From a virus: a DNA stretch of 38,848 bases. Every line of letters starts with the position of its first letter. Positions within the stretch are counted from its first letter, which is position 1. The notes beneath the pieces were generated by a model. That model was not told the origin of the DNA. It worked only from the letters and a program-made list of their open reading frames with translations, and searched no databases. Shown one piece after another: positions 37,046 to 38,848 of the stretch. The stretch spans positions 1 to 38,848 of the IMG/VR virus record IMGVR_UViG_3300047550_006415; one strand, given 5' to 3'. The translations under genes and the position numbers were made by a program.

Positions 37046-38387
37046 AAAATCATTCTTTTCATTCTCCTTGTGGCCTGAGGATATTGGGTTATTAAAAGCC
37101 GAGAAAAAACATCGTCCTCATCCTGTTCTTTCGGTATTGCCATCACTTGGCATGCCATTCCCCATCGGCGATGATAAAGATTCGGTGAATCATTTTGAAG
37201 GCGCAGCAATGAATGATTTAGAGCGCCAAAAGAAAGTGTTTGAGCGGATGAAAAAGCCGCCGCACGAGAAAGATGATCCGATGTCCGATGCCCGCATGCA
37301 GCATTCTGCCAACGTGGCGCATATTATCGGGCACTTATGTCTCACCCATCCAAAACTAGGCTTAGACCCGCATGAAGGATGGATGGCGGGAGCGTTACAT
37401 GATCTGTTTGGAGAATCTCGGCTAAAAGATGATGGAACAAAAGGAAGTCGCAAAGCCAATCCAAAATGGTTCTGGCAGGCTGGCGGAAACCATCACGGGC
37501 CTCTCGCTGCACTTATGGCGGAAACGGCTGGAGTTGATTCTGATTGGGCAGATGCCATTCGGCATCACAGCACCGGCACTCACGGCATGACTCCACACAT
37601 GAAGATCATGCTTCTTGCCGATTCGATCACTCCTGATCGAGGAGATTCGCCGCAACTCCGCCGACTTCGTGCCGCCGCACTGAAAAACCCGCATGATGCC
37701 GCAGCGATGATGGCGACAGCACTACACAATGCGATCATCCACGGACATGATGCTAAAGAATTACGATCAGGAGTTCCGTACAATCCATTTATGCCTGATC
37801 GAGAAGCCCTTCGGGCATTTCGTGTTGCAGGCAGAGGACACCCGCCCCATCCGGCAATTCTTTCTGGCGCGCCAAACGGTGTTATGGTGCGGCTTCACAT
37901 CGAGAACCCTCATGTGCGGCACATTCTGAGCAGCGGATTGCGCCAAAGCGACGAAGAGGGGGGAGAGGGTCTCGCCACGTGGCTTACAGCCCCCGATAGA
38001 GTTGCCGGTCTTTTCCGTAATGCACTTTCTGCTGTGTGGCCAATTTTGCATGATCGGCTTAAGGAACATGCGAAAGAAGCGGACGATAAAAGTAATGGCA
38101 AGTCAAAAGAAGTATTGCGCAATATTGCGATTCAGTCTAAAATGATGAACGCTGGCTCTGACGATAACGTACATTATCTTGTACGACATTTTGACCCGGA
38201 ATGGCTGAATGGCCATGAAGGCAAACATCCGTTCCGCCAAAAAGATACGCAAGAGCCTATTCGGATTAAAACAAAGCGAATGCAAAAATCTGCGTTCAAT
38301 GCGGAGCGGCTTTTACCAAAATCCCTACGACATACTGACGATGATGAATTGCATTTTGTTCAGCGCATATTGCCATGGCAAGGATAG
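37032..38387 (+). CDS. HD-domain phosphohydrolase resembling YqeK (Ap4A hydrolase)
   Basis: A 451-aa protein, much longer than YqeK (about 190 aa). An HD core lies at residues 85-205: H91 in MQHSANVAHIIG, H123-D124 in AGALHDLFGES, H154-H155-G in NHHGPLAALMAETAGVDSD, H178-H179 in AIRHHSTGTHGM, D197 in LLADSITPDR. The HGPxAA and HHSTGxxGM...ADxIxPxR series is the signature of YqeK, a di-iron symmetrical Ap4A hydrolase. All metal-binding residues are intact, so hydrolysis of a dinucleoside polyphosphate or related signal nucleotide is likely. The N-terminal 80 and C-terminal 240 residues are unknown. An R-K-S-F motif lies at residues 5-8. Confidence 0.8.
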   Translation: MIQTRKSFFSFSLWPEDIGLLKAEKKHRPHPVLSVLPSLGMPFPIGDDKDSVNHFEGAAMNDLERQKKVFERMKKPPHEKDDPMSDARMQHSANVAHIIGHLCLTHPKLGLDPHEGWMAGALHDLFGESRLKDDGTKGSRKANPKWFWQAGGNHHGPLAALMAETAGVDSDWADAIRHHSTGTHGMTPHMKIMLLADSITPDRGDSPQLRRLRAAALKNPHDAAAMMATALHNAIIHGHDAKELRSGVPYNPFMPDREALRAFRVAGRGHPPHPAILSGAPNGVMVRLHIENPHVRHILSSGLRQSDEEGGEGLATWLTAPDRVAGLFRNALSAVWPILHDRLKEHAKEADDKSNGKSKEVLRNIAIQSKMMNAGSDDNVHYLVRHFDPEWLNGHEGKHPFRQKDTQEPIRIKTKRMQKSAFNAERLLPKSLRHTDDDELHFVQRILPWQG

Positions 38388-38390
38388 TAT

Positions 38391-38753
38391 ATGCAAACTG
38401 AATTTGCGACTTGGGAAATAACTCTTCCTGACGGAACTCATGTACTCGATGAGATCGAGTACGCATATGTGTTAAGTGTTGCTGGCATTCAGCAAGTTCC
38501 GCAGAGAAATCGTCGGTCCATAACTCATCCAGATGGTGAGATGGACTTTGTTGCTGTGCCCGAAAATTACGAGGAAAACCGCAAGGAACTTGAGCATTTA
38601 GTTTCAGAATGGGCCAAGGCAGAAAAACTTTTTGAGTCTCGCACACAAAAGCGAGAAGAGTTGTATTTACTATACAAGACATGGCTTTCTGAGCATTTGA
38701 ATGGCAATATCATGTCGAATTTATTATTCGCCTCTGCGGCGAAAGTGGGGTGA
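38391..38753 (+). CDS. Hypothetical protein, 120 aa
   Basis: ATG 38391 follows AAGGATAGT, 3 nt after the HD-domain stop. The N-terminal 40 residues look beta-like (EFATWEITLPDGTHVLDEIE), then a long charged helix (ENRKELEHLVSEWAKAEKLF) and a helical end. No family is recognised. The C-terminal half could form a coiled coil. Same operon as 34608-38387. Confidence 0.68.
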   Translation: MQTEFATWEITLPDGTHVLDEIEYAYVLSVAGIQQVPQRNRRSITHPDGEMDFVAVPENYEENRKELEHLVSEWAKAEKLFESRTQKREELYLLYKTWLSEHLNGNIMSNLLFASAAKVG

Positions 38754-38756
38754 GAA

Positions 38757-38848
38757 ATGGAAAACAAAGACAATCCCGCCGCAACCCCGTTCCCCTACGC
38801 CACCTATCCGCACGAAGCGGGCATAAAAAAGGCCGCCATTGGGGCGGT
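38757..38848 (+). CDS. Start of a further gene, cut by the window end
   Basis: ATG 38757 follows GGGG and lies 3 nt after the previous stop. Only 30 codons are visible, starting MENKDNPAATPFPYATYPHE. The last 26 nt (A-run, then GGCCGCC and GGGCGG) look like the left part of a terminator hairpin, so this may be a short gene or a non-coding tail. Confidence 0.4.
   Translation, partial: MENKDNPAATPFPYATYPHEAGIKKAAIGA

Noticed and set aside
1-38848. CRISPR array, rRNA or insertion-sequence ends
   Set aside because: No regularly spaced repeats, no rRNA-like sequence and no transposase or terminal inverted repeats were seen; the only mobile elements are the intein and endonuclease genes.

Overview
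This window is a piece of a tailed double-stranded DNA phage (or prophage) genome; I could not assign a species. The phage call rests on a prohead protease, an acidic scaffold-like protein and a major capsid protein in canonical order, on a tRNA cluster, on an intein-bearing class II ribonucleotide reductase, on nuclease genes of homing or mobile type, and on very large proteins packed in tightly overlapping operons. GC-rich, probably host-like genes (capsid, SSB) alternate with AT-rich ones, and every intact phage tRNA has U at the wobble position. Together this suggests a phage that partly matches a GC-rich bacterial host.

Layout. (1) 1-6335, minus strand: a possible annealing-type recombination protein, a RecB/Cas4-like PD-(D/E)XK nuclease and SSB form one operon that ends in a terminator at 4142-4177. 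A strong sigma70-type promoter (4106-4134) then starts the capsid operon: prohead protease, scaffold, major capsid protein (running off the left edge). (2) 6382-14118, plus strand: seven intact tRNAs (Gly, Gln, Ile-UAU, Arg, Thr, Glu, Lys) are interleaved with small genes, a metallophosphoesterase and a deoxynucleotide kinase. Two separated tRNA halves flank a homing-endonuclease gene. At two places the 3' CCA of a tRNA or tRNA remnant shares its A with the ATG of the next gene. (3) 14173-34520, minus strand: two promoter/terminator-delimited blocks carry very large proteins (2540, 944 and 790 aa), two probable neck or head structural proteins, a DUF559/Vsr-like nuclease, and the ribonucleotide reductase with its 363-aa intein. 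(4) 34567-38848, plus strand: a divergent operon of unknown genes plus a YqeK-like HD-domain phosphohydrolase.

Working together: regions 1 and 3 build the virion. The reductase and deoxynucleotide kinase supply dNTPs. The annealase/nuclease/SSB trio looks like a recombination module. The tRNAs serve A-ending codons in the AT-rich genes. The main unexplained items are the 2540-aa protein, which carries helical modules resembling a motif of class II ribonucleotide reductases; the tRNA/start-codon overlaps; the split tRNA; promoters followed by terminator-like hairpins just ahead of start codons; and a recurring R-K-S-hydrophobic motif near the N-termini of several proteins.
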